Program-made: the position numbers and the translations under genes
Source: Promicromonospora sp049532985
Lineage (GTDB): Bacteria; Actinomycetota; Actinomycetes; Actinomycetales; Cellulomonadaceae
Reading direction: 5' to 3'
Length of the DNA stretch: 64,000 nucleotides
NCBI RefSeq assembly: GCF_049532985.1
Contig: NZ_CP186693.1
Location: 4,588,001 to 4,652,000 of the forward strand
In this document: in pieces, positions 18,232 through 27,260 of the stretch
Layout of the letters: every line of letters begins with the position of its first letter
How positions within the stretch are numbered: position 1 is the stretch's first letter
The notes under the pieces: generated by a model
Seen by the model: only the letters and a program-made list of their open reading frames with translations
Database searches by the model: none
What the model was told of the DNA's origin: nothing

Positions 18232-18882
18232 TCACGCGTGCTGCTCGACCCAGGTGTGCATGGCGATCGCGGCCGCCGCGCCCGCGTTGATCGACCGCGT
18301 CGAGCCGTACTGCGTGATGTGCAGGACGACGTCGCACGCCGCCTGGGCCTCGTCCGTCAGGCCGGTGGACTCCTGGCCGAACAGCAGCACGCAGTGGCGC
18401 GGCAGCGCGTACCCCTCGATGGGCACGGAGCCGGGCACGTTGTCGATGCCGACCACCGGCAGGCGTCCGCCGCCGGGTCCCGCCGTCGCGGCCCATCCGG
18501 CGAGAGCCTCCGCGTCCGGGTGGTGCGTCACGTGCAGGTACCGGTCGGTGACCATGGCACCCCGGCGGTTCCAGCGGCGTCGGCCCACCACGTGCACGCC
18601 CGCGGTGTTGAAGGCGTTGGCGGTGCGGACCACGGAGCCGATGTTGAGGTCGTGCGCCCAGTTCTCGATCGCCACGTGGAAGGGGTGCCGGCGGGTGTCG
18701 AGGTCCGCGACGATGGCCTCGACCGACCAGTACCGGTACTCGTCGGTCACGTTGCGGCGGTCGCCCGCGGCGAGCAGCTCGGGGTCGTAGCGGGGGTCGT
18801 CGGGCGAGGGACCCACCCACGGCCCGACGCCGACCGGGGGCTCGGCCGGTTCAGGCCGCGCGGCGACGGGATCGTCAGCCAC
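18232..18882 (-). CDS. SpoU/TrmH-family RNA 2'-O-methyltransferase
   Basis: 216 residues. The SPOUT knot is visible: NIGSVVRTANAF near residue 79, VLLFGQESTGL, and the C-terminal motif QYGSTRSINAGAAAAIAM that binds SAM. TrmH-type enzymes methylate 2'-OH of tRNA or rRNA; the target here cannot be told. The GTG at 18882 overlaps the stop of the DUF368 gene by 8 nt (GTGGCTGA), so the pair is an operon. Confidence 0.85.
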   Translation of the reverse strand: MADDPVAARPEPAEPPVGVGPWVGPSPDDPRYDPELLAAGDRRNVTDEYRYWSVEAIVADLDTRRHPFHVAIENWAHDLNIGSVVRTANAFNTAGVHVVGRRRWNRRGAMVTDRYLHVTHHPDAEALAGWAATAGPGGGRLPVVGIDNVPGSVPIEGYALPRHCVLLFGQESTGLTDEAQAACDVVLHITQYGSTRSINAGAAAAIAMHTWVEQHA

Positions 18883-19861
18883 GGTCCACCGCGGCGCCCG
18901 GCGCCGCAGGCGTCCGGCGCGCCTCCCACCAGATCGCGACCAGCACGACGGCTGCACCCGCGACGGCGAGCAGCACCGGCAGGGCGATGCCGCCCGACGG
19001 CGCGAGCAGTGCGCCGGCGTCGTCCTGCCACGGCCACAGGGACCGGAGCGAGCCGACCATGAGGCCCGCGAGCAGCGCCATGGTGCCCTGCCGGCGCTCC
19101 TCCAGGAGCCAGTGCAGCAGCTTGACGAACGACCCGAGGCCGATCGCCGCGCCCAGCAGGAACACGCCCACGAACGCGAGGTCGCGGTCGTGCAGCGCCT
19201 GCTGCACCGGCACGTACAGACCCATGGCGAGCAGCACGAAGGACCCCGACACACCGGGCAGCACCAGCGCGTTGATCGCCACCGCGGCACCGACGAACAC
19301 CAGCCACAGGGGCGGGTCGTCGATCTCGGACGCGGGCAGACCGGTGAGGAAGAAGGCGGCCACCGCGCCGGCGAGCAGCAGCACCACGTCGAGCGCCCCG
19401 AACCGGCGCGGCATCATCCGCACGGGCACGCTGACCGAGACCGCGATCATGCCGAAGAACAGCGCCCGCATCGGCACCGGGTTCGACTCGAGCAGGGGGG
19501 CGATCGTGCTCAGGGAGACGAGCAGGACCACCGCCATGCCGGCGAGCACCGGGACGAGGAACGGCCAGTCGATCTGGCGCAGAGCCGCTCCGGCCGGCCG
19601 CAGGCCGCGCCGTCCGGCCACGCCCTGGACCAGCTCCCGACCCGCGTGCACGAGCTGGCTGGCGGCGCCCAGCAGCGCGTCGTACAGGCCGACCACGAGG
19701 GCGATGGTGCCGCCGCTGATGCCGGGGACCGACTCGGCCGCACCGACCAGCCCGCCCCGCACCGCGTTCCCAGGCGCCGCCGACCAGGGTGTCGTGGTGG
19801 GCGGTGAGGCATGACGCCGGACCGGGACAGGACGGACCGCTTCTCGGTACTGGTTGGTCAC
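18875..19861 (-). CDS. DUF368 membrane protein (polyprenyl-phosphate transporter type)
   Basis: 328 residues, about 8-9 membrane helices. GGLVGAAESVPGISGGTIALVVGLYD is the DUF368 signature, repeated in weaker form as ALVLPGVSGSFVLLAMGLY in the second half, as in an internally duplicated transporter. DUF368 members have been shown to recycle undecaprenyl phosphate across the membrane (PopT group), so a role in cell-wall lipid carrier return is the best guess. It starts at a GTG with a leaderless -10 box and shares a 32-nt intergenic space with a divergent HAD gene. Confidence 0.82.
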   Translation of the reverse strand: MTNQYREAVRPVPVRRHASPPTTTPWSAAPGNAVRGGLVGAAESVPGISGGTIALVVGLYDALLGAASQLVHAGRELVQGVAGRRGLRPAGAALRQIDWPFLVPVLAGMAVVLLVSLSTIAPLLESNPVPMRALFFGMIAVSVSVPVRMMPRRFGALDVVLLLAGAVAAFFLTGLPASEIDDPPLWLVFVGAAVAINALVLPGVSGSFVLLAMGLYVPVQQALHDRDLAFVGVFLLGAAIGLGSFVKLLHWLLEERRQGTMALLAGLMVGSLRSLWPWQDDAGALLAPSGGIALPVLLAVAGAAVVLVAIWWEARRTPAAPGAAVDRG

Positions 19862-19868
19862 GGGCCGA

Positions 19869-19886
19869 AGCCTAGGACACTAGGCT
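19869..19886. promoter_or_regulatory. symmetric divergent promoter
   Basis: AGCCTA (19869-19874) and TAGGCT (19881-19886) are arms of one inverted repeat around GGACAC. Each arm reads as a TAGGCT -10 box on its strand, and each is exactly 7 nt from its start codon (GTG 19861, ATG 19894). Both transcripts should be leaderless. The -35 region of each gene would lie toward the other gene. Confidence 0.6.
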
Positions 19887-19893
19887 GAGCCGC

Positions 19894-20667
19894 ATGGAGC
19901 GCACCACCGAGGCCTGGCTCACGGACATGGACGGCGTGCTGGTGCACGAGGGCACGGCCCTGCCCGGCGGTCCCGAGTTCATCAAGGCGCTACGGGACAA
20001 GGACCTGCCGTTCCTCGTCCTGACGAACAACTCGATCTTCACGCCGCGCGACCTGCGCGCCCGGCTCGCGTACAGCGGGATCGACGTGCCGGAGGAGAAC
20101 ATCTGGACGTCGGCCCTGGCCACCGCGCAGTTCGTCGCGGACCAGATCCCCGGCGGCAGCGCGTACGCGATCGGCGAGGCGGGCCTGACGACCGCGCTGC
20201 ACCAGGCGGGCTTCACGCTCACCGAGTCGGACCCCGACTACGTGGTGCTCGGGGAGACCCGCACGTACTCGTTCGAGGCCATCACCAAGGCGATCCGCCT
20301 GATCACGGGCGGCGCCCGGTTCATCTGCACCAACCCGGACGTGACCGGGCCGTCGCAGGAGGGGCTCCTGCCCGCCGCGGGCTCGGTGGCCGCGATGATC
20401 ACGGCGGCGACCGGCCGGCAGCCCTACTACGTGGGCAAGCCCAACCCGGTGCTGTTCCGCTCGGCGCTCAACCTGATCGGCGCGCACTCGGAGTCGACGG
20501 CCATGGTGGGCGACCGTATGGACACCGACATCCTGGGCGGCATGGAGGCCGGCCTGGAGACGTTCCTGGTGCTCACGGGGTCGACGGCGGCCGACGAGGT
20601 CGACAAGTACCCGTTCCGCCCGAGCCACGTGCTGAACTCGATCGCGGACGTCGTCGACCGGGTCTGA
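19894..20667 (+). CDS. HAD-IIA family phosphatase (NagD-like)
   Basis: 257 residues. Motif I DMDGVLVHEG (nucleophile Asp and acid Asp), motif II TNNS, motif III Lys in VGKPNP and motif IV GDRMDTDI show an active haloacid dehalogenase with the C2 cap of the NagD/PGP group. These act on small phosphometabolites such as nucleotides or sugar phosphates; the substrate here is unknown. It is leaderless and divergent from the DUF368 operon. Confidence 0.85.
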   Translation: MERTTEAWLTDMDGVLVHEGTALPGGPEFIKALRDKDLPFLVLTNNSIFTPRDLRARLAYSGIDVPEENIWTSALATAQFVADQIPGGSAYAIGEAGLTTALHQAGFTLTESDPDYVVLGETRTYSFEAITKAIRLITGGARFICTNPDVTGPSQEGLLPAAGSVAAMITAATGRQPYYVGKPNPVLFRSALNLIGAHSESTAMVGDRMDTDILGGMEAGLETFLVLTGSTAADEVDKYPFRPSHVLNSIADVVDRV

Positions 20668-20710
20668 TCCGGACCGGGTCTGGCCTGTGTCGGCGGCCCG
20701 CCCGGAGCCG

Positions 20711-21439
20711 TCAGGTCAGGCCCGGGATGCCGAACCCGTCGATCGTGCCGCCGGACTCGAAGCGGGGCCCGCCCTTCTCCATGGGCAGCACGATGCGCGC
20801 CACGTCGGCGACCCGCTTGGCCCGCTCGGTCAGCGTGGTCACGTCCGTGCGACCCGGACGCCACAGCAGCACCGACGGCCCCTCGATCCGCAGCCGGGAG
20901 CCGTGGAAGTCGGGCAGCATCACGATGTTCGCGAGCCGGGCGTCCAGGGCGCGGCGCGCGAAGAACTCGTCCGAGGTGCGCACGAGCCACTGGCCGTCGA
21001 AGGCAGGGTTGTCGATCTGGACGTCCTGCGCGCCGAAGAGCTTCTGCCACTTCTCGCGGAGGCCCTCCGGCGACAGGTCGACCACGGGCTCGCCCGGGAG
21101 CGCGTCGAGCGCCACGACGTGGGCGGTCCGGCGCAGCCCCGGGCGGCGCGTGTCGCCGTCGGGCGAGCCGGTGCGCCACGTGTAGGTGAACGAGACCATG
21201 TCGAACCCGTCGACGTTGCCCCGGAGCACGTCGCGCGCCGTGCGGTCCAGGCCCACGCCGAACGGCCGGCCGCTCCAGCGCTGGGCGAGCGTCGGGTCCG
21301 TGCCCACGTACTCCCACCCGTTCGCCTCGGCCCACCGCTGCACGTCCTGCGAGCGCCCGCGCCCCATGAACCGCGCCGCGGTGACCGTGAAGGTCACGAC
21401 GCCGACGACGAGCAGGACTAATGCGACAAATGGCCCCAT
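20711..21439 (-). CDS. membrane-anchored protein of unknown function
   Basis: 242 residues. One N-terminal membrane helix (about 3-24), then a soluble alpha/beta domain, reminiscent of other actinobacterial proteins that start with a helix followed by WAEANGWEYVGTDPTLAQRW, but I cannot name the family. No catalytic motif is visible. A leaderless -10 box TATCTT (21447-21452) lies 7 nt before the ATG. It is convergent with the HAD gene and downstream of pyrE's terminator. Confidence 0.6.
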   Translation of the reverse strand: MGPFVALVLLVVGVVTFTVTAARFMGRGRSQDVQRWAEANGWEYVGTDPTLAQRWSGRPFGVGLDRTARDVLRGNVDGFDMVSFTYTWRTGSPDGDTRRPGLRRTAHVVALDALPGEPVVDLSPEGLREKWQKLFGAQDVQIDNPAFDGQWLVRTSDEFFARRALDARLANIVMLPDFHGSRLRIEGPSVLLWRPGRTDVTTLTERAKRVADVARIVLPMEKGGPRFESGGTIDGFGIPGLT

Positions 21440-21466
21440 GAACTTAAAGATACAGTAGGGCTAGGC

Positions 21467-21497
21467 AAAAGTCTCCACGGGGGAGTGATATGGAGAC
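21467..21497 (-). terminator. intrinsic terminator after pyrE
   Basis: On the minus strand GTCTCCA (21491-21497) pairs with TGGAGAC (21471-21477) and is followed by TTTT (21467-21470). It is one of the few hairpins here with a T-run. The downstream gene's -10 box TATCTT follows directly at 21447-21452. Confidence 0.65.
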
Positions 21498-21519
21498 GGC
21501 CAGTTTTACGGTAACGGGC

Positions 21520-22095
21520 TCAGGCGAGGCCGAGGTCCTCGAGGCCGTACAGGTAGTGGTACGGCACCCCGAGCGCCTCGATCTTCTCGCCCGCGCCGGT
21601 GGCCCGGTCCACGATCGTCGCGACGCCCAGCACCTCGGCGCCGGCGGCCCGTGCGGCCTCGATCGCCGCGATCGGCGAGCCGCCCGTCGTCGTCGTGTCC
21701 TCCACGACGACCACCTTGCGGCCGGCGATGTCCGGGCCCTCGATCTGGCGCTGCATGCCGTGCGCCTTGGCCGCCTTGCGGACCACGAACGCGTCCAGGT
21801 CCTGCCCGCGCGAGGCCGCGGCGTGCAGCAGCGCGTCCGCGATCGGGTCCGCGCCCAGGGTCAGGCCGCCGACGGCGTCGATCTCGGCCGTGCCCAGCCC
21901 GACCTCCTCCAGGTGGTCCAGGAGCACGTGCCCCACGAGCGGGGCGGCCCGGTGGTGCAGCGTGATGCGGCGCAGGTCGACGTAGTAGTCGGCCTGCTTG
22001 CCGGAGGACAGGGTCACCTTGCCGTGCACCACGGCGAGCTCCTTGATGAGCTCGGCGAGCTGCTCGCGCGGGGTCGGGGAGAAGTCAGCGTTCAC
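21520..22095 (-). CDS. pyrE: orotate phosphoribosyltransferase
   Basis: 191 residues, pyrimidine synthesis step 5 (orotate plus PRPP to OMP). The PRPP loop VVVVEDTTTTGGSPIAA is clear, with KVTLSSGKQADYYVDLR near the N-terminus for the substrate site and FVVRKAAKAHG in the flexible loop. GTG at 22095 is 6 nt after TACCCT (22102-22107), so leaderless. Divergent from corA. Confidence 0.93.
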   Translation of the reverse strand: MNADFSPTPREQLAELIKELAVVHGKVTLSSGKQADYYVDLRRITLHHRAAPLVGHVLLDHLEEVGLGTAEIDAVGGLTLGADPIADALLHAAASRGQDLDAFVVRKAAKAHGMQRQIEGPDIAGRKVVVVEDTTTTGGSPIAAIEAARAAGAEVLGVATIVDRATGAGEKIEALGVPYHYLYGLEDLGLA

Positions 22096-22180
22096 GGTGC
22101 AAGGGTACGTCGCGGCGCGACGCCGCCGACCGGCCGCCGTCCGCCACCCGGCCGCCCCCGGCATCTGCGAAGGTGTGGCT

Positions 22181-23179
22181 GTGACCATCATGGACAACGC
22201 GGTGTACGTGGACGGCCGGCGCACGGCGAACCCGGCGAGCATCGAGGAGACCTACGAGATCACGCGGGCACGGGGCGGCATCGCGTGGGTCGACCTGGCG
22301 TGGCCGACGGCCGAGGAGATCCAGCAGGTCGCCGCCGAGTTCGCCCTGCACCACCTCGCCGTCGAGGACGCCATCGCCGTGCACCAGCGGCCCAAGATCG
22401 AGCGGTTCGACGACGCCCTGTTCATGGTGCTGCACCCCGCGCTCGACCCGGACGGTTCCGGTGACGGCCGGATCGGCCGGGTGGAGTTCGGCACGGTGCA
22501 CGCCTGGGTGGGCCCGGACTTCGTGGTGACGATCCGCCGGTCCGCCGTGCCGGACCTGGCGACGATGCGCGAGCGGCTGGAGAGCCGGCCGAACCTGCTG
22601 CGCCACGGGCCCCGGGCGATCCTCGCGACGCTGCTGGAGCAGGTGGTCGACACCTACCGGCCCGTCGTCACGCGGCTGCGCACCGACATCGACCAGGTCG
22701 AGGACCGGCTGTTCTCCCGCGACCCGGAGGTCTCGCGGGGGATCTACGAGGCGACCCGCGAGGTGATCGGCCTGCAGCGGGCCACCCTGCCCCTGGTGGA
22801 CGTGCTGCGCGCGCTGCGCGACGACGCACCGCCCGCGGAGCGCGGACCCGGGTACGTGGAGCTCGAACGCCACCTGCGCAGCGTGCTGGACCACGCCGTC
22901 AAGTACGCGGAGACCGCCGACACCTACCGGTCGCTGCTGGCCAACGTGCTGGGCGCGCACTCGACCCTCGTCACGCAGGAGCAGAACGAGCAGATGAAGC
23001 AGATCTCCGCGTGGGCGGCGATCCTCTTCGCGCCGTCCCTGGTCGGCACCGTCTACGGCATGAACTTCAGGCACATGCCCGAGCTGCACTGGACGTTCGG
23101 GTACCCGCTCGCGCTGCTCGTGATGGTGGTGCTCGGCGCCATCCTGTACCGCGTCTTCAAGCGGGTCGGCTGGCTCTGA
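22181..23179 (+). CDS. corA: CorA-type Mg2+/Co2+ transporter
   Basis: 332 residues. Long cytoplasmic N-domain, then two C-terminal helices with the pore signature YGMNFRHMPEL (GMN motif, about residue 290). CorA works as a pentamer for divalent cation entry. GTG at 22181 was preferred because GAAGG lies 7 nt upstream; GTG 22175 and ATG 22190 are alternatives. It ends 19 nt from the convergent SDR gene. Confidence 0.9.
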   Translation: MTIMDNAVYVDGRRTANPASIEETYEITRARGGIAWVDLAWPTAEEIQQVAAEFALHHLAVEDAIAVHQRPKIERFDDALFMVLHPALDPDGSGDGRIGRVEFGTVHAWVGPDFVVTIRRSAVPDLATMRERLESRPNLLRHGPRAILATLLEQVVDTYRPVVTRLRTDIDQVEDRLFSRDPEVSRGIYEATREVIGLQRATLPLVDVLRALRDDAPPAERGPGYVELERHLRSVLDHAVKYAETADTYRSLLANVLGAHSTLVTQEQNEQMKQISAWAAILFAPSLVGTVYGMNFRHMPELHWTFGYPLALLVMVVLGAILYRVFKRVGWL

Positions 23180-23198
23180 CGTCGGCCGGCCCGGCCGG

Positions 23199-23984
23199 TC
23201 AGCGGTACTTGCCCAGCGCCCGGACCGCCCAGCGGGGCGCGGCACGCAGCGCCGCGGAGGCCACCTTGTAGCGCACCGACGGCGTCGACAGGACGACGCC
23301 GCGGCGCACGTCCGCCAGGGCCTGCCGGACCACGTCCTCGACGTCGAGCCAGCCCCAGGACGGGACGGCCGACGACGCGGCGTCGGCGATACCCGCGCGC
23401 GCGTGGAACTCGGTGTGCATGAACCCGGGGGACAGCAGCGTGGCCGTCACGCCGGTGCCCTTGAGCTCCACCGCGAGGGAGTCGGTGAAGGTCCGCACGT
23501 ACGCCTTGGCCGCCGCGTACGTGCCGCCGGCGGTGAGGGCCGCGACCGAGCCGACGTTGAGGATCGCGCCCCGGTCGCGTTCGAGCATCTGCCCGACGGC
23601 GGCGTGGGTCAGCTCCATCACCGCCGTCACCATGACGGCGATCCCGCGCCGTTCGGTCGTGACGCGGCCCGTCACGAAGTTCCCGCTCGTCGTGAAGCCC
23701 GCGTTGTTCACGAGCAGCCCGACGGGACGCAGGTCCCCCTCCCCCGGGCGGCCGCCGACGACGGCGAGCCGCTGCGCGACCCGCGCGACGCCGTCGGCCG
23801 TCGAGAGGTCCGCCGGGAGCACCTCGATCGCCACCCCGTAGGCGGAGCTGAGCTCCTCGGCGACCCGGTGGAGTCGTTCCTCGCTCCGCGCGACCAGCAC
23901 CAGGTCGTGCTGGTCCGCCGCGAGCTGGCGGGCGAACTCGAGGCCCAGGCCGGCGGACGCGCCGGTGATCAGTGCGGTGCTCAT
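23199..23984 (-). CDS. short-chain dehydrogenase/reductase
   Basis: 261 residues, classical SDR. Cofactor motif TGASAGLG at residues 8-15, NNAG, catalytic Ser in NVGSVAAL and YxxxK in YAAAKAY. Arg34 area (ARSEERL) suggests NADP(H). Substrate unknown. TAGGCT (23991-23996) six nt before the ATG indicates a leaderless transcript. Confidence 0.85.
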   Translation of the reverse strand: MSTALITGASAGLGLEFARQLAADQHDLVLVARSEERLHRVAEELSSAYGVAIEVLPADLSTADGVARVAQRLAVVGGRPGEGDLRPVGLLVNNAGFTTSGNFVTGRVTTERRGIAVMVTAVMELTHAAVGQMLERDRGAILNVGSVAALTAGGTYAAAKAYVRTFTDSLAVELKGTGVTATLLSPGFMHTEFHARAGIADAASSAVPSWGWLDVEDVVRQALADVRRGVVLSTPSVRYKVASAALRAAPRWAVRALGKYR

Positions 23985-24008
23985 ACGGCGAGCCTAACCA
24001 GTGTTCCC

Positions 24009-25511
24009 CTAGGCCTCCTCGGCCCGCTCGCGGCGCTTGAGCCAGAGGCCCACGACCAGCAGCACCACGATCGCCCCGTAGGCGGTGGCGGCGAAGGGGC
24101 TGGTCACCAGGTAGGACAGGTCGCCCTGGCTGATCGCGAGGGAGCGGCGCAGCCGGTCCTCCGCCATCGGGCCGAGGATCATGCCGACCACCAGCGGTGC
24201 CACGGGGTAGCCGTAGCGCCGCATGAAGAACCCGGCCAGCCCGATGATCACCAGCAGCAGCACGTCCACGGGCGAGAAGTTCAGCGCGTACGAACCCAGC
24301 GCACCGAACAGGAGGATGCCCGCGTAGAGGTAGTGCCGCGGGATGCGCAGCACCTTGACCCACATGCCCACCAGCGGCAGGTTCAGCACCACCAGCATGA
24401 GGTTGCCGACGTACAGGCTGGCGATCAGCGCCCACACCAGCGAGGACTCGCTCTGCAGCAGCAGCGGGCCGGGCTGGATGCCGTAGGACTGGAACGCCAC
24501 GATGATGATCGCCGCCGTCGCCGTGGTCGGCAGGCCCAGGGTGAGCAGCGGGACCAGCACGCCGGACGCCGCCGCGTTGTTCGCCGCCTCGGGGCCCGCC
24601 ACCCCCTCGATGGCACCCTTGCCGAACTCCTTGCGCCGTGGTCCGGCGAGCCGCCGCTCCGAGGCGTAGGAGAGGAACGTGGCGACGTCGGCGCCGCCCG
24701 CCGGGATGGTGCCGACGGGGAACCCGATGGCCGCGCCGCGCAGCCACGGCTTCCAGGAGCGGCGCCAGTCGTCGCGCTTCATCCAGGTGCGCCAGCCCTT
24801 CTCGACCGGGATGACCCGCACGGGCCCGTGCCGCATCCGCGAGCCCACGTAGACCGCCTCCCCGACGGCGAACAGGCCGACGGCGACCACGACGACGTCG
24901 ATCCCGTCGGCCAGGTTGGGCACGCCGAACGTGAACCGCTGCTGGCCGGTGAGCGTGTCGGTGCCGACCAGGCCGAGGAACAGGCCGAGCGACAGCGACG
25001 CGAGCCCGCGCGGCACCGACGTGCCCAGCAGCGCGCCCACGGTGATGAACGCGACCACCATGAGGGCGAAGTAGTCGGGTTCACCCAGCCGTACCGCCCA
25101 GCGCGCGATGACGGGTGCCAGGAAGGTGAGTGCGACCGTGGCGAGGGTGCCCGCCACGAACGAGCCGATCGCCGCGGTGGCGAGCGCCGCGGCGCCCCGC
25201 CCCGCCCGGGCCATCTTGTTTCCCTCGATGGCCGTGACGATCGAGGCGGACTCGCCCGGCGTGTTGAGCAGGATCGACGTCGTGGACCCGCCGTACATGC
25301 CGCCGTAGTAGATGCCGGCGAAGACGATGATCGCTGCCGTCGGGTCCAGCGTGTAGGTGAGCGGGAGCAGCAGGGCGATGGTCATCGCGGGGCCGATGCC
25401 CGGCAGCACGCCGACCGCCGTGCCGACGAACACGCCGAACAGCGCGTACAGCAGGTACACCGGGTGCAGCACGGTGGCGAAGCCCTCGACGAGGGCGGTG
25501 AGGTTATCCAC
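24009..25511 (-). CDS. tctA: tripartite tricarboxylate transporter, large permease
   Basis: 500 residues, about 12 membrane helices. GVLPGIGPAMTIALLLPLTY near residue 35 and GGMYGGSTTSILLNTPGE are strong TctA signatures, and GFPVGTIPAGGADVATFLSYA repeats the first motif in the second half. Takes up di- or tricarboxylates with TctB and TctC, using an ion gradient. GTG at 25511 overlaps the tctB stop by 8 nt. Confidence 0.93.
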   Translation of the reverse strand: MDNLTALVEGFATVLHPVYLLYALFGVFVGTAVGVLPGIGPAMTIALLLPLTYTLDPTAAIIVFAGIYYGGMYGGSTTSILLNTPGESASIVTAIEGNKMARAGRGAAALATAAIGSFVAGTLATVALTFLAPVIARWAVRLGEPDYFALMVVAFITVGALLGTSVPRGLASLSLGLFLGLVGTDTLTGQQRFTFGVPNLADGIDVVVVAVGLFAVGEAVYVGSRMRHGPVRVIPVEKGWRTWMKRDDWRRSWKPWLRGAAIGFPVGTIPAGGADVATFLSYASERRLAGPRRKEFGKGAIEGVAGPEAANNAAASGVLVPLLTLGLPTTATAAIIIVAFQSYGIQPGPLLLQSESSLVWALIASLYVGNLMLVVLNLPLVGMWVKVLRIPRHYLYAGILLFGALGSYALNFSPVDVLLLVIIGLAGFFMRRYGYPVAPLVVGMILGPMAEDRLRRSLAISQGDLSYLVTSPFAATAYGAIVVLLVVGLWLKRRERAEEA

Positions 25512-26085
25512 GGAGGAACGGCACCCCTTCCAAGAGCGGGCCGGGCGGGAGCGACAGCCCCAGCAGCCCGCCGAAGACCACCTGGATCAGCAGACCCAGG
25601 ACGAGACCGGCCAGCGCGGCGCGCCACCAGGGGCGCGCCCCCAGAACCACCGCGGCACCGGCGAACAGCAGCGCGGCGGCCACCGGCCAGCCGACGGCGT
25701 TGATGGCGAACACGTGGACCACGAGGATCACCACGAGCAGCACCACCGTGAGCCAGTCGGTCCGGACGGAGGGGTCGACGTCCTCGCCGCCCTCCTCCTG
25801 CCCGGCCCGGCCGCTCAGGACCAGCACCACCAGCACCACGCCCGCCGCGAGGAGCAGGGCGCCCACGAGGTACGGGAAGGCGCGCGGACCCAGCGTGTTG
25901 GTCGAGCCCGGCACCGTGATGCTGCCGGCGGTCACCAGCACGTACACCCCGAGGGCCGCCGTGGCGGCGGCGAGCACGAGCTCACCCCAGCGGCGGCGAG
26001 GCGCCTCCACGGGGCCGGGAGTGCCCGACGGCGGTGGCGCCGTCGGGCCGTCCGGCGTCCCGGGCGCCGCGGTGTCGGGACTCAC
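25504..26085 (-). CDS. tctB: tripartite tricarboxylate transporter, small permease
   Basis: 193 residues. Pro-rich cytoplasmic N-tail (1-35) and four membrane helices (about 36-190), with GPRAFPYLVGALLLAAG typical of TctB. It is recognised mainly by topology and by its place between tctC and tctA. GTG start overlaps the tctC stop as GTGA. Confidence 0.88.
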   Translation of the reverse strand: MSPDTAAPGTPDGPTAPPPSGTPGPVEAPRRRWGELVLAAATAALGVYVLVTAGSITVPGSTNTLGPRAFPYLVGALLLAAGVVLVVLVLSGRAGQEEGGEDVDPSVRTDWLTVVLLVVILVVHVFAINAVGWPVAAALLFAGAAVVLGARPWWRAALAGLVLGLLIQVVFGGLLGLSLPPGPLLEGVPFLRG

Positions 26086-27086
26086 TGGACCAGACCGATG
26101 TCCCGCAGCACCGCCTGGGCCTCCGCGATGTTGCCCTCGAGGTACGCGTCGAACTCGTCGCCGGCCAGGAAGGCGTCGTCCCAGTCCTTCTCCTGGAGGG
26201 TCGCCTGCCACGCGTCCGACCCGGCGAGCTCGGTCACGGCGGAGGTCAGCGCCTCGCGCTCGGCGTCGTCGATCGAACCCGGGGCGACCACGCCACGCCA
26301 GTTCGTCAGGACGACGTCGTAGCCCGCCTCGGTCAGGGTCGGCGTGTCGGGGAGGGCGTCCACCCGCTCCTCGCCCGAGACCGCGAGCGCCCGCAGCTCA
26401 CCTGCCTCGACCTGCTCGGCGTACTCGCTGATGCCCGAGATGCCCGCGTCGACGTTGTTGCCGAGCAGGGCCGCCAGCGACTCGCCGCCACCGGAGTAGG
26501 CCACGTAGTTGAGGCTGCTCGCGATGTCCTCGGCCGGCAGCCCGGCGGCCTGGAGCAGCATGCCCGCGAGCATGTGGTCGGTACCGCCCGCCGACCCGCC
26601 GGTGACGGAGACGTCCTTGCCGTTCTTCTCGATGTCCGCCACCAGGTCGTCGACCGTCTCGTACGGCGACTCAGCCGGCACCACGATGACCTCCTGCTCC
26701 TCGGTGAGGCGGGCGATCGGCGTCGTGTCCTCGATGCGCGCCTGGGACTGGTTGGTCTCGACGGCCCCGACCATGACCAGGCCCATCACGAGCAGCGTGT
26801 TCGGGTCCGGCGCGTTGGCGATGTTCGCCAGGCCGACCGTGCCGCCCGCGCCGTCGACGTTGGTCACCGTCGCCGTACCGACCAGGCCCTCCTCCTGCAG
26901 GTCCGTCTGCAGGGCACGGCCCGTCTGGTCCCAGCCGCCGCCCGGCGCCGCCGGGACCACGATGCTGAGCTCGTCGATGGCGGCGTCGCCCGTGCCACCG
27001 CCGTTCGGCTCCAGGCCCGAACACCCCGTGAGGGCCAGGGCCAGGACGATCCCGACGGGAGCGGCCCCGGTTCGGATGATGCGCAT
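26082..27086 (-). CDS. tctC: tripartite tricarboxylate transporter substrate-binding lipoprotein
   Basis: 334 residues. Signal peptide with lipobox LALTGC, then the Bug/TctC fold; VPAAPGGGWDQTGR is the family ligand-loop motif and GISEYAEQVEAGELRALAV is also typical. It delivers a carboxylate to TctAB; citrate or another tricarboxylate is plausible given the adjacent CitA-type kinase, but not proven. ATG at 27086 follows AAGGAGGAG. The -10 box TACGCT lies at 27146-27151. Confidence 0.92.
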   Translation of the reverse strand: MRIIRTGAAPVGIVLALALTGCSGLEPNGGGTGDAAIDELSIVVPAAPGGGWDQTGRALQTDLQEEGLVGTATVTNVDGAGGTVGLANIANAPDPNTLLVMGLVMVGAVETNQSQARIEDTTPIARLTEEQEVIVVPAESPYETVDDLVADIEKNGKDVSVTGGSAGGTDHMLAGMLLQAAGLPAEDIASSLNYVAYSGGGESLAALLGNNVDAGISGISEYAEQVEAGELRALAVSGEERVDALPDTPTLTEAGYDVVLTNWRGVVAPGSIDDAEREALTSAVTELAGSDAWQATLQEKDWDDAFLAGDEFDAYLEGNIAEAQAVLRDIGLVQ

Positions 27087-27260
27087 GTCTCCTCCTTGAG
27101 CGGATGCGTGGGCGCCGGCGACGTTGCCCGGCCCACCTCGGCGAGAGCGTAGGGAGCGCCGTGCACCCGACCCGGGTTCTGGTCGCAACGAAGGTTGTGG
27201 TCGTTTAGGTCACGGCGCCGCGCTACCACCCCGGCCGTTCCGCGGTGCACACTGGCGTCC
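27087..27260. promoter_or_regulatory. divergent control region tctCBA / two-component system
   Basis: The 174-nt space between tctC and the kinase gene holds the tctC promoter (TACGCT, 27146-27151), a CACACT box 7 nt before the kinase start, and an inverted repeat CAAC-GAAG-GTTG near 27187-27198 flanked by GGTCG repeats. The repeat is a candidate site for the response regulator. Confidence 0.45.
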
